24,661 nucleotides of DNA from CAZFQG01 sp964520785 (GCA_964520785.1 CAZFQG010000091.1:1-24661); one strand, 5' to 3'; numbered from the stretch's first letter, positions 16,501-23,209 are shown. Translations and numbers: made by a program. Notes: generated by a model from the letters alone, not told the origin.

Positions 16501-18759
16501 CGGCCGAGCTGGACGCACGTTCTGGCGGCACTCGAAAAGGAATACGCCCTGCTCGAATCGCTCGAGCGCCGGAGCAAGGCGATCGCCGCGGAGTTTGGAA
16601 TCCGCGGGGACGTCGACCGCTTGTCGGCGGATATGGCGAGGTTGCGGTCCGCGCTGCAAGAGACACCCGATTGGATCGCTGCGCTGCACCGGGAATTGCT
16701 CCGCGGGGATGATGCCGCCGGAACGATTGCGAGGATCGCCTCGGCCGAAGGGGCGCTTCGCGGCTTCGAATCCGAACTCAGCGGGATCGCCGAGGATTTC
16801 GCGAACCGGCCGCTCGACCGGTTGCGGACGGCGCTGGACGAAGCGACCGATGCGCTCGACGACCTGCCGGCGTTTCTGCACTGCCTGAGAGAAATCGCCG
16901 CGATGCCGGAACCGTTGGGCGATGCGCTGCGCAGTCTGCCGTTGAGTGTCCGGCGGTTGGAGGCCGCGGTCGCGGATCGGACCCTGGAGAACGTCTATCT
17001 CGGTCTTCGCGAAATCCGCCGGTTTTCCGGCCGGGCGATGCGGCGGCACGTCCGCGGCCTGGAACGGTTCTATCGGGAATGGTTGGAGAGCAACGCCGAG
17101 GAAATCCGCCGCCGTGCGCACCGGCGGTTCCTGGATAACGTACGCAAGGCGAGTCTTCCCACCGCCCAGTTGACTCCGGAGGAAAAGGAATTCAAACGCC
17201 GTTACAACCGCGGCCGCCGGGAACTGGAGCACGAGTTCGGAAAGTCGATGCGGTACAAGTCGATACGCGACCTGGTCTCCGGGGAGTCGGGCGACGTGGT
17301 GAAGGACCTTAAGCCCGTTTGGCTGATGAGTCCCCTGAGCGTTTCGGACACGCTCCCGCTGGACACGACGTACTTCGACGTCGTGCTCTTCGACGAGGCC
17401 AGCCAAATCACGCTCGAGGAGGCGGTTCCTTCGATTTTCCGAGCTACCCAGGCGGTCGTGGTCGGCGACGAGATGCAATTGCCGCCGACCGACTTCTTCT
17501 CCGCGAAACGCGACGGCGAGGAGGAAGAGGAGCTCTTGGTCGACGAGGACGGCCAACTCATCCGGTACGACCTGGAGAGCGACAGTTTCCTCAATCACGC
17601 GGCGAAGAACCTGCCGTCGACGATGCTCGGCTGGCATTACCGCAGCCGTAGCGAGTCGCTGATCAGTTTCTCGAACTGGGCGTTCTACGACGGCCGCCTG
17701 CTGACGGTCCCGGAGGAATCGATCGCGACCCGGCCTCGGCCCCCCATCCGTGCCGCGGCGCCGGAGGATGCCGAGCCCGCCGCGGCGGCGCTTCTCTCTC
17801 GTTCCATCAGTTTTCATTTCATGGAGAAGGGCGTGTACGAAAAACGCCGCAATCGCGTGGAGGCCGAGTATATCGCCCGACTGGTCCGCGAACTCCTCCG
17901 CGGTGGAAGCGGACGGAGCATCGGCGTGATCGCCTTCTCCGAAGCCCAACAGGATGAGATCGAGGGGGCCCTGTTACGACTCGCGCAGGAGGATCCGGAG
18001 TTCGGCAACCTGCTTGAGGCCGAGCAGGAGCGCGAGGTGGACGGCCAGTTCGTCGGACTCCTGGTGAAGAACCTGGAGAACATCCAGGGGGATGAGCGGG
18101 ACGTGATTATTCCGAGCATCTGCTACGGCTACGGCTCGAGCGGCAAAATGCTGATGAACTTCGGCCCGATCAATAAGAGTGGTGGGGAAAAACGGCTCAA
18201 CGTGGCATTCTCGCGGGCGAAACACCATATGGCGGTGGTCAGTTCGATTCGATTCGGTGCGATCACGAACGACTACAACGAGGGCGCGAATTGTCTGAAG
18301 TGTTACCTCCAGTACGCCGAAGCGGTCTCCGTCGGCGACGGGGAATCGGCCCGGCGGATTCTGCGGGGTCTCTCCCGCTGGCAGGAGGCCGAGTCGGAGG
18401 AGGCCGCGGCGATCGATCCGGTCGCCGCGCAACTGGAAGAGGCGCTCGCGGCGCACGGCTTCCTGGTCGACCACGCGGTGGGGCAGTCCCATTTCCGCTG
18501 CGACTTGGCCGTCCGCCGCGAAGGGGAAGACACCTACCGCCTCGGCATTCAATTGGATACGGCCGCCTACTATGAACAGCCGGACGTTTTGGAGCGCGAC
18601 ATGATGCGGCCCAAACTCCTGAGAAACTTCGGCTGGAAGACGGCGTTCGTCCTCGCGAAAGACTGGTACGAGGATTCGCAAGGCGTGTTGGATCGGATTC
18701 TGCATCTGTTGGAGGGGGGCGAGGATGTGGATGAAGAAGCGACACGCGAGGACCGGTGA
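13570..18759 (+). CDS. Pseudokinase-DUF4011-SF1 helicase-MTES_1575-type nuclease fusion (1729 aa)
   Basis: Cytoplasmic multidomain protein. Residues 1-220 resemble a kinase C-lobe: LEAHAAGKVAPLEGLDALRVDG aligns with the HxxGxxHRDLKPxNxLxxG loop but lacks HRD and Asn, and HDPLTDIFSLGM (Asp141) matches the kinase DxxSLG helix; there is no glycine-rich N-lobe, so it should be inactive. DUF4011 begins at 246-264 (LRDRLFEISRRNRLLHFR). The SF1 motor has Walker A GPPGTGKSQ (641-649), DEAS (1275-1278), GDEMQLPP (1299-1306), HYRSRSE (1356-1362), NIQGDERD (1504-1511) and RLNVAFSRAK (1542-1551), with about 600 mainly helical residues inserted between motifs I and II. The C terminus (about 1620-1715) has the MTES_1575/Vsr-like fold: FRCDLAV (Asp1645), then LGIQLD where the family has IECD, then ERDMMRPKLLRNFGW. 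Gln1661 replaces the conserved Glu. The start overlaps the peptidase stop. A defence role is inferred from the family. Confidence 0.9.
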   Translation: MITFHEYLRMRLEIGGFSTEDALACFLPLVREVLEAHAAGKVAPLEGLDALRVDGAKIWFEEAHRKDLRGNPGALRRCETAGGAPLEIVTERRVLTAVGDVDEEVVDLAIGRLDAPITRPVYLPGYVTWEHRLGHHDPLTDIFSLGMILASLARGMDFTEPGDLERFVAGRRNLFSLGPGMHPVVGRAILRMTELDRHRRAQDLGALLRTLENYREGEVEFEFDVAGVEGFAEKNDRDKQRVVLGKLRDRLFEISRRNRLLHFRPTMHSINLTHASVPLSFDIKNIRPDQILVWNDAFHETVRGGGPISLNKYLNFSEAIYLPSVLDRILAEARRDRAEFGFSQLRLVPCFLNWTNLKADPVEYFRSPLILLPVELKKKKGIRDTYFLETPSPEAEINPVVRHQFKQLYGIELPREIDLAATNLDRFFDFLAARVEASDAAVTLEKIDRPRIELVYEKARRRLDQYRRRARLAGRGIRTFQDLDYSYDPANYHPLGIKLFSARVRPTSTHLREIIEERPRPRTFAAEPVEVPAVEKERSFYSLVDGGEENPYVWGFDLCGVTLGNVKYRKMSLVRDYETLLEAPRANPAFEATFSLVLRPANRELPRVRPLDERFDVVPCDPTQAMAIEETGAGTSTIIQGPPGTGKSQTITNLVAAYVAAGKRVLFVCEKRAAIDVVFARLRQRGLHDLCCLIHDSQTDKKAFVMELKRTYEGILASGNGKPKRASRRRGLLLKKLAGELQPLEYFDREMERAPEQAAIPLRELLGRCIELRRWLPELSPLEKERLCDYATWREHAERIASFDLSLKEIQPGGIFADHPLAILSPRVAASERPLRLITTAAEAAKRHHEHLENTLGAGGLPREAWNTPARAGALVEYAKGVLPIAQAGQVSLVDPENPVAARFASAMAEYEAARDALSEAQSATKSWRTKLPPEEVPIALAQARAFEGNSFAWLRPAWWRLRGVLRGAYDFGSHVIRPSWTHVLAALEKEYALLESLERRSKAIAAEFGIRGDVDRLSADMARLRSALQETPDWIAALHRELLRGDDAAGTIARIASAEGALRGFESELSGIAEDFANRPLDRLRTALDEATDALDDLPAFLHCLREIAAMPEPLGDALRSLPLSVRRLEAAVADRTLENVYLGLREIRRFSGRAMRRHVRGLERFYREWLESNAEEIRRRAHRRFLDNVRKASLPTAQLTPEEKEFKRRYNRGRRELEHEFGKSMRYKSIRDLVSGESGDVVKDLKPVWLMSPLSVSDTLPLDTTYFDVVLFDEASQITLEEAVPSIFRATQAVVVGDEMQLPPTDFFSAKRDGEEEEELLVDEDGQLIRYDLESDSFLNHAAKNLPSTMLGWHYRSRSESLISFSNWAFYDGRLLTVPEESIATRPRPPIRAAAPEDAEPAAAALLSRSISFHFMEKGVYEKRRNRVEAEYIARLVRELLRGGSGRSIGVIAFSEAQQDEIEGALLRLAQEDPEFGNLLEAEQEREVDGQFVGLLVKNLENIQGDERDVIIPSICYGYGSSGKMLMNFGPINKSGGEKRLNVAFSRAKHHMAVVSSIRFGAITNDYNEGANCLKCYLQYAEAVSVGDGESARRILRGLSRWQEAESEEAAAIDPVAAQLEEALAAHGFLVDHAVGQSHFRCDLAVRREGEDTYRLGIQLDTAAYYEQPDVLERDMMRPKLLRNFGWKTAFVLAKDWYEDSQGVLDRILHLLEGGEDVDEEATREDR

Positions 18760-18873
18760 CGGAACCACGACCGAACGCCCATGGACACGAAGGAACTTGG
18801 GTGGTTTTTAAGGGAAAAGAAGGTTAGGATATAGGGATCGTCACCAACGAATTCGCTACCCACGAGAAACCCC

Positions 18874-20334
18874 ATGAAAGACCTGTTCATTACTACTATC
18901 CTTTCCGCCTGCTTCGTCATGACATTTGACATAAGCACCCGCGCCGCGGAGTTGCCCCAGGGCATCGAAGTCGTTCTGGAAAACACGAAACCGCTCGAAT
19001 TCTCGCGCGGGAGGCGTCTGCCGCTGTACCTGTGGCCGGCGATGGGGCTCGGCGACGTCGACGAGGCGACCGCGGAACGGATCGTCAAGCTGCTCGACGA
19101 GCGCGGGGTGGGCCTGATTTCCACCTGGCATCCCGGAGAAGACCGTCGCGAAAAAAGCCTGGCCGCGGCCCTGACGGTGGCGAAAGTGCAGGACCGGTTG
19201 GGACTTCGGGTGAACGTCAACGCGAATGCCTGTCACTATTCGTTCTTCAATGGAGACGAGAGGACCGCCCACGTCGACGAGGAGGCGAAGCCGTTCTGGG
19301 ACGATTCGTTCGGCGAAGGGCACAAGATGGGCTGCCCGTTCGCGCTGGATTTCCGCCGTCAGCCGATGCGCGAACAGGTGGACTTCTTCGTCCGCGGGTA
19401 CCACGAGGCCGGGGTTCCGCTGGACTTCGTCTTCGCGGACTGGGAAATCGATGGACCGCAGGAGTTCAACCGGGCCCATGCCGCGTCGAAGCGGTGCGTC
19501 CGCTGCCGCGCGCAGATCGAAAACATCGGCGACTTCGCTACGTTTCAGAAGACGCTTCGGGATTTGCGCTGCGACCTGACGAGGGAATGCTACAGCCGGC
19601 CGATCCTCGACCGGTTTCCGAAGGCGCTAATCGGCAATTACGCGGTCTACCCGAATAACGGGCTGCGGTACTGGTACGACTATTTCGAGGCCTTCGTCGA
19701 GGGGCAGCCGCACGTGCTCGACGGGAGGGCCCGGTATCGGCGTTGGAACGAGGACTTCGCGAGAACCGGATACACGTTCGCGATGCCGGTCGTCTACACG
19801 TGGTATCCGACGTTCGGATGGTATGACTTCGACGATCCGGACTACCGCTGGTTCTACAATATGCTGCTGGTGGCGAGTAACGCCGGAAGACATGCGCCGG
19901 CCGACGTGCCGATCATCACGTTCGTCCACTGGCACACGACGGCTCCGCCGGAGAACCCCGACCCGGCGGTCCGGCAGTTCAGCGGCGAGAAATACCAGGA
20001 ACTGCTCTGGCACATGCTCCTGCGAGGACACGACACGTTCTTCCTCTGGTGCCCCGCGAGCGAAGCGGAGGAGGAAATCCGGCTTCTGCATCCCGTCTGG
20101 GCGGCCGCGCAGGAGTACGGCGAGTTTCTCAACAACGGAATTCCGGTGAATTTTGACGTGCCCGACCGGCCCGGGCCGGTTGTTTCGGGACTGCGTCTGG
20201 GCCATCGCGTTCTGATCCGCCGGACGGATTTCGGCGAATCGTTCGGGAACGTCGACCTGCACGTCGGTGACGAAACGCTTTCCGTTCCTCCCCTCACCGG
20301 CCGCTGCCGCGTCATGACGTTGAGAGGTCGCTGA
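18874..20334 (+). CDS. Secreted TIM-barrel glycosidase-like protein, family unrecognised
   Basis: A 486-residue exported protein. A signal peptide (about 1-24, ending near TRAAELPQ) precedes a single alpha/beta region. LPLYLWPAMGLGD and VGLISTWHPG look like early barrel strands. DFVFADWEIDGP places Asp189-Trp190-Glu191 at a strand end, reminiscent of the DxE catalytic pair of GH18 and GH56 barrels, and TFVHWHTTAPP and TFFLWCP look like later strands. A CVRC pair (208-211) lies just after the DWE strand and could be a disulfide or metal site. I cannot assign a family. The ATG has only a weak GAGAAA site 7 bases upstream. The gene starts 114 bases after the helicase gene on the same strand, but the secreted product suggests an independent envelope or polysaccharide function. 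Confidence 0.75.
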   Translation: MKDLFITTILSACFVMTFDISTRAAELPQGIEVVLENTKPLEFSRGRRLPLYLWPAMGLGDVDEATAERIVKLLDERGVGLISTWHPGEDRREKSLAAALTVAKVQDRLGLRVNVNANACHYSFFNGDERTAHVDEEAKPFWDDSFGEGHKMGCPFALDFRRQPMREQVDFFVRGYHEAGVPLDFVFADWEIDGPQEFNRAHAASKRCVRCRAQIENIGDFATFQKTLRDLRCDLTRECYSRPILDRFPKALIGNYAVYPNNGLRYWYDYFEAFVEGQPHVLDGRARYRRWNEDFARTGYTFAMPVVYTWYPTFGWYDFDDPDYRWFYNMLLVASNAGRHAPADVPIITFVHWHTTAPPENPDPAVRQFSGEKYQELLWHMLLRGHDTFFLWCPASEAEEEIRLLHPVWAAAQEYGEFLNNGIPVNFDVPDRPGPVVSGLRLGHRVLIRRTDFGESFGNVDLHVGDETLSVPPLTGRCRVMTLRGR

Positions 20335-20374
20335 AGGGTTGGATTTCGGCGGCCATGCGGAGGCTCCAAAGAAG

Positions 20375-20390
20375 CGGACTTTCGCGTCCG
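20375..20390 (-). terminator. Candidate terminator between convergent genes
   Basis: On the minus strand CGGAC-GCGAAA-GTCCG is a five-pair stem followed by CTTCTTTGG. It begins six bases after the stop of the SGNH-like gene. The T-run is short, so function is only possible. Confidence 0.35.
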
Positions 20391-20395
20391 AGCGG

Positions 20396-21148
20396 TCAAT
20401 CGCCCAGAATCCGTTTCACGGTCGATTCCATCGCTTTCGCCCAGATTTCGTAGCCCTGAACCGTCGGCAGGCGGTAATCGGGGGACTTGAAGAGCCCGTC
20501 CCGAATGGTTCCGTCTTCGTCGAGAAACTCCTGATTGACGTCGAGAAACTCGACTTTCGCGTCGTCCAGCTCGCGGATCGCTTCGCCGAGAATCCGATTG
20601 GTCTGACTCCCTCTAATGCGTGGTGGAACGTCGGCGGTCCGACCCTCGGGGATGATCCCCAACACGAGAATGGTCGAATTCGGCAGCTTATGCCGGAGTT
20701 CCGCTACGTTCAAGAGGATTCCCTCGACGATTTGAACCGCCGTATTATCATACAGATTCGATCCTCCGACATGGAGAACCACCAGTTTCGGGTCAAGGTC
20801 GCGAAAGTCCAGATCGCCGAGCCGCCACAGCAGTGATTGCGTCCGTTCGACCCCGTTGCACAGCGAAAGCACGCCCCGGCGGGCAAGGGATTCGCCCCAT
20901 ACCGATTCGACCAATTCTCGCTTGCCGATTCGGATGAGTTTGCCGTCGCCAATCAACAACAGATCGGCGGCGCCGGTTTCCGCGAGGCGCAGCTTGGACT
21001 GGTGATGCGCGGTGTGCCACGAGACGCTGCCCAGGGGCTTTGGCTCGATCGCCGAGTGGGACGTCTTCTCAGCATGAACCGCCGGCGATTCGAGGCCGGC
21101 GAAAGTCACCACGAAAAGAACGACAAGCCGCCCAATTCGGCCGTTCAT
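20396..21148 (-). CDS. SGNH/GDSL-hydrolase-like exported protein lacking the catalytic residues
   Basis: A 250-residue protein with a signal peptide (about 1-26, ending AVHA before EKTS). SWHTAHHQSKLRLAETGAAD followed by LLLIGDG is the start typical of PAF-acetylhydrolase-like SGNH esterases, but the nucleophile block reads GDG (67-69) instead of GDS. Block II reads NGVERTQ instead of GGDRTQ, block III reads GGSN (128-131) instead of GTND/GTNN, and the last block reads PDYRLPTVQGY (223-233), with Leu where PDGxHxxxxGY has the catalytic His. The overall fold length and the GYxxWA helix are intact and the frame is open, so this looks like a maintained pseudoenzyme rather than a decayed gene, possibly a sugar-ester binding protein. 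Start: ATG with AGGAGAG upstream. A candidate promoter lies at 21217-21245. Confidence 0.8.
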   Translation of the reverse strand: MNGRIGRLVVLFVVTFAGLESPAVHAEKTSHSAIEPKPLGSVSWHTAHHQSKLRLAETGAADLLLIGDGKLIRIGKRELVESVWGESLARRGVLSLCNGVERTQSLLWRLGDLDFRDLDPKLVVLHVGGSNLYDNTAVQIVEGILLNVAELRHKLPNSTILVLGIIPEGRTADVPPRIRGSQTNRILGEAIRELDDAKVEFLDVNQEFLDEDGTIRDGLFKSPDYRLPTVQGYEIWAKAMESTVKRILGD

Positions 21149-21216
21149 TGAATTCTCTCCTGCAAACGAAAACGGGTGTGCTCGACGGTTCGAAAGACTG
21201 ACATCCGAAAAACCTT

Positions 21217-21245
21217 AGGCTACCGCGCCGAACCTCTTATGTCAA
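21217..21245 (-). promoter_or_regulatory. Candidate promoter for the SGNH-like gene
   Basis: On the minus strand TTGACA (21240-21245) is perfect, followed by a 17-base spacer and TAGCCT (21217-21222, three of six). The leader would be about 60 bases. Confidence 0.4.
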
Positions 21246-21266
21246 GCGCAGATCCCGGGGGAAACC

Positions 21267-21404
21267 GTGAAGTTATTCATCAAGTTGGCGGCGTTCGCGG
21301 CTGAGCGTTTGCGCGAAAAGACGACGCGAGGCAAGTTCTCGGGCGTCCCGCCGGTTCGGCGCACCGAGTTCGCGAGCGATCCGCCGGAACACCTATGCCC
21401 CTAG
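21267..21404 (+). CDS. Possible small ORF, 45 codons, ending in the MITE border
   Basis: A GTG start with a GGGGGA purine run upstream opens a frame beginning MKLFIKLAAFAAERLREK and rich in Arg and Lys. The stop TAG is the first trinucleotide of the inverted-repeat element at 21402. The N-terminal 18 residues would form an amphipathic helix. It resembles no family I know and may be noncoding sequence. Confidence 0.15.
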   Translation: MKLFIKLAAFAAERLREKTTRGKFSGVPPVRRTEFASDPPEHLCP

Positions 21405-21511
21405 TGCTTTGTCAACACTTGTTTTACGGGTTGGCAACATGGCGAAGCACCGCAATCTCCCGAGTGAATCCAAAACGGCAACCCGAACATTTACGCTTGA
21501 CAAAGCACTAG
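21401..21511. mobile_element. MITE-like element with 15-base perfect terminal inverted repeats
   Basis: CTAGTGCTTTGTCAA (21401-21415) is an exact reverse complement of TTGACAAAGCACTAG (21497-21511). The 81 bases between contain a second inverted pair, CGGGTTG (21427-21433) and CAACCCG (21478-21484), and no gene. TA within CTAG at both ends fits the TA target duplication of IS630/Tc1-mariner-type elements, so this is probably a 111-base non-autonomous derivative mobilised in trans. A large regulatory hairpin is the alternative. Confidence 0.65.
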
Positions 21512-21530
21512 GCGAATGTCTGAGTGTCTC

Positions 21531-21560
21531 TTGCGGAATTGCGCGCTGATTTAGTATAAA
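21531..21560 (+). promoter_or_regulatory. Candidate promoter for the [FeFe]-hydrogenase gene
   Basis: TTGCGG (21531-21536), an 18-base spacer and TATAAA (21555-21560, five of six consensus bases). The -35 box is weak. It starts 20 bases after the right end of the MITE-like element, which may therefore influence it. Confidence 0.4.
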
Positions 21561-21635
21561 CGTGATGCCGTCTTGGTTTTGGCGGGACGCTTCGGATTGT
21601 TTCCGGAGTCAGTGAACATTTACCGAAAAACTTCC

Positions 21636-21640
21636 GGGAG
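21636..21640 (+). promoter_or_regulatory. Ribosome binding site that decides the hydrogenase start
   Basis: GGGAG ends ten bases before the ATG at 21651. This start puts the twin-arginine motif at residues 5-10, the normal position; the upstream TTG at 21573 would add 26 residues before it. Confidence 0.6.
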
Positions 21641-21650
21641 TATTTCAACC

Positions 21651-23201
21651 ATGGGTGATATCACGCGGCGACGAATGATGCAATCGGGCATTTTCGGAAC
21701 GGGATTCGTGCTCGGGGGCGGTCTTTCCGGTTTGGCGGCCGAATTGGAGTCCGTCTCCCTCTCCGAATCAGGGCCGCCGTACGGTCTGGAGGGCTTTTCC
21801 ACCTATGCGGAGTATAAAGCGGCAAAGCGGGCGGCCCGTCAAGGGATCGAACCCGTTCCGGTTGATCCGGACAACCCGTCCATCTTGTTTCACGACTATC
21901 TCTGCCAGCGGTGCGGGCATTGTGACGAAGTTTGTACGGACCAGATGACCGTGTCCCATTACGACAGGCCGGGGGTGGCGAAGGAGAGGCACGCCTGCAT
22001 CCATTGCGGTCAGTGCACCAATATCTGTAAACGCGGCGGGATGACGGAAAGGACCGAGTATCCGCGCGTTCGCAGGTTGGCGGAATACGACGACTTGGTC
22101 CTAATCGCTTCGACTTCTCCCGCGGTAAGAGTCGCGTTGGGGGAGTGCTTCGGTCTGGAGCCGGGAGCCGATTGCGAGGGGAAGATGATCGAGGCCCTGC
22201 GTCGAATAGGCTTCGATCACGTTCTGGACACGACATTCGCCGCGGACGTGACGGTGGTGGAGGAAGCGCACGAGCTGATCGCGCGGCTCGAGGCCAAAGG
22301 GGCGACCGGGACCGCCCTTCCGCAGTTTACGAGCTGCTGTCCTTCCTGGGTCGGTTTTCTGGAGCGCTTCTATCCAACTCTTCTTCCCCACCTGTCGACG
22401 GCGAAGAGCCCCGTTATGATTCAAGGAGCCGTGATCAAAACATGGTACGCCGAGAAAAACGGGATCGACCCCAAGTCCATCGTGAACGTTGCCTGTACGC
22501 CATGCACCGCGAAGAAGTTCGAGGTTTCCCGGCCTGAAATGAATGCGTCGGGACGCTACCTCAAGGATGAGTCGATCCGCGATATGGACTGCGCCCTGAC
22601 CTGCCGAGAGCTGGCGCAGTGGATATTCGAGAGTCGTGTCCGGTTTCACGAACTCCCGGACGGAAAATACGACTCGATCATGGGGCGCGGAAGTGGCGGT
22701 GGAATGATCTTCGGAAATACGGGCGGAGTGATGGAGGCGACCCTTCGCGCGGTTTGGAGGTACCTCACCGGTACGCCGGCGCCGGCTTCGCTTCTGGAGT
22801 ACAAACCCGCCCGAGGGCTCGCGAGCGTTCGCGAAGCGTCATTGCGGATCGACGGGAGAACGTTGCGGGTTGCCGTCGTCCATGGTACCGCGGCCGCGAG
22901 GCTGCTCCTCGATGAAATCCTCAAGGGGACCGTCAAGTACGATTTCGTGGAAGTGATGGCCTGCCCGGGCGGTTGCATCGGCGGAGGCGGACAGCCCAAG
23001 CCCGGCGGCAACGGACGCCCCGACGATAATCTGCGACTCGCACGCATCAAGGGTCTCTATGCGAAGGACGAGAGACAAAGGATCCGCTGCGCCACTGACA
23101 ACCCCGACGTCAAGACCGTCTACGAGGAGTTTCTTGGACAACCCCTCGGCGGCCTGTCTCGCGAATTGCTTCACACCAGGTACCGAGCGGGAACCGGGTG
23201 A
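21651..23201 (+). CDS. [FeFe]-hydrogenase, monomeric, with twin-arginine signal
   Basis: A 516-residue iron-only hydrogenase that interconverts H2 with protons and electrons. In order: a Tat-type signal, TRRRMM (5-10) then a Gly-rich hydrophobic stretch; two [4Fe-4S] motifs CQRCGHCDEVC (85-95) and CIHCGQCTNIC (116-126), neither followed by the usual Pro; H-cluster motif L1 TSCCPSW (227-233, with Cys229 for proton transfer and Cys230 as ligand), L2 TPCTAKKFE (Cys285), L3 MACPGGCIGGGGQP (Cys438, Cys442); and a fused small-subunit-like tail, YEEFLGQPLGG then LLHTRY. All cluster cysteines are present. L2 normally reads MPC; here Thr replaces Met, a residue that contacts the active-site iron pair. 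In Desulfovibrio the Tat signal is on a separate small subunit. No HydE, HydF or HydG maturase gene is in the window. Export is predicted, not shown. Confidence 0.92.
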   Translation: MGDITRRRMMQSGIFGTGFVLGGGLSGLAAELESVSLSESGPPYGLEGFSTYAEYKAAKRAARQGIEPVPVDPDNPSILFHDYLCQRCGHCDEVCTDQMTVSHYDRPGVAKERHACIHCGQCTNICKRGGMTERTEYPRVRRLAEYDDLVLIASTSPAVRVALGECFGLEPGADCEGKMIEALRRIGFDHVLDTTFAADVTVVEEAHELIARLEAKGATGTALPQFTSCCPSWVGFLERFYPTLLPHLSTAKSPVMIQGAVIKTWYAEKNGIDPKSIVNVACTPCTAKKFEVSRPEMNASGRYLKDESIRDMDCALTCRELAQWIFESRVRFHELPDGKYDSIMGRGSGGGMIFGNTGGVMEATLRAVWRYLTGTPAPASLLEYKPARGLASVREASLRIDGRTLRVAVVHGTAAARLLLDEILKGTVKYDFVEVMACPGGCIGGGGQPKPGGNGRPDDNLRLARIKGLYAKDERQRIRCATDNPDVKTVYEEFLGQPLGGLSRELLHTRYRAGTG

Positions 23202-23209
23202 GGACCCGC

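Larger units (their letters stand above)
21149..21650. other. Divergent intergenic region carrying a MITE-like element
   Basis: The 502-base gap between the SGNH-like gene and the hydrogenase gene contains a minus-strand promoter (21217-21245), a possible 45-codon frame (21267-21404), an inverted-repeat element (21401-21511), a plus-strand promoter (21531-21560) and the hydrogenase ribosome binding site. The hydrogenase frame is open back to a TTG at 21573, but the ATG at 21651 is preferred. Confidence 0.55.

Noticed and set aside
15985..17949. Minus-strand frame of 654 codons opposite the helicase gene
   Set aside because: It spans the helicase insertion and motifs II-III on the opposite strand and has no recognisable domain.
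21401..21511. CRISPR repeat or tRNA at the inverted-repeat element
   Set aside because: Only one pair of inverted ends with no repeated unit array, and no cloverleaf or T-arm can be drawn.
21573..21650. Extended start of the hydrogenase at TTG 21573
   Set aside because: It would put 26 residues before the twin-arginine motif, and the ATG at 21651 has GGGAG at proper distance.
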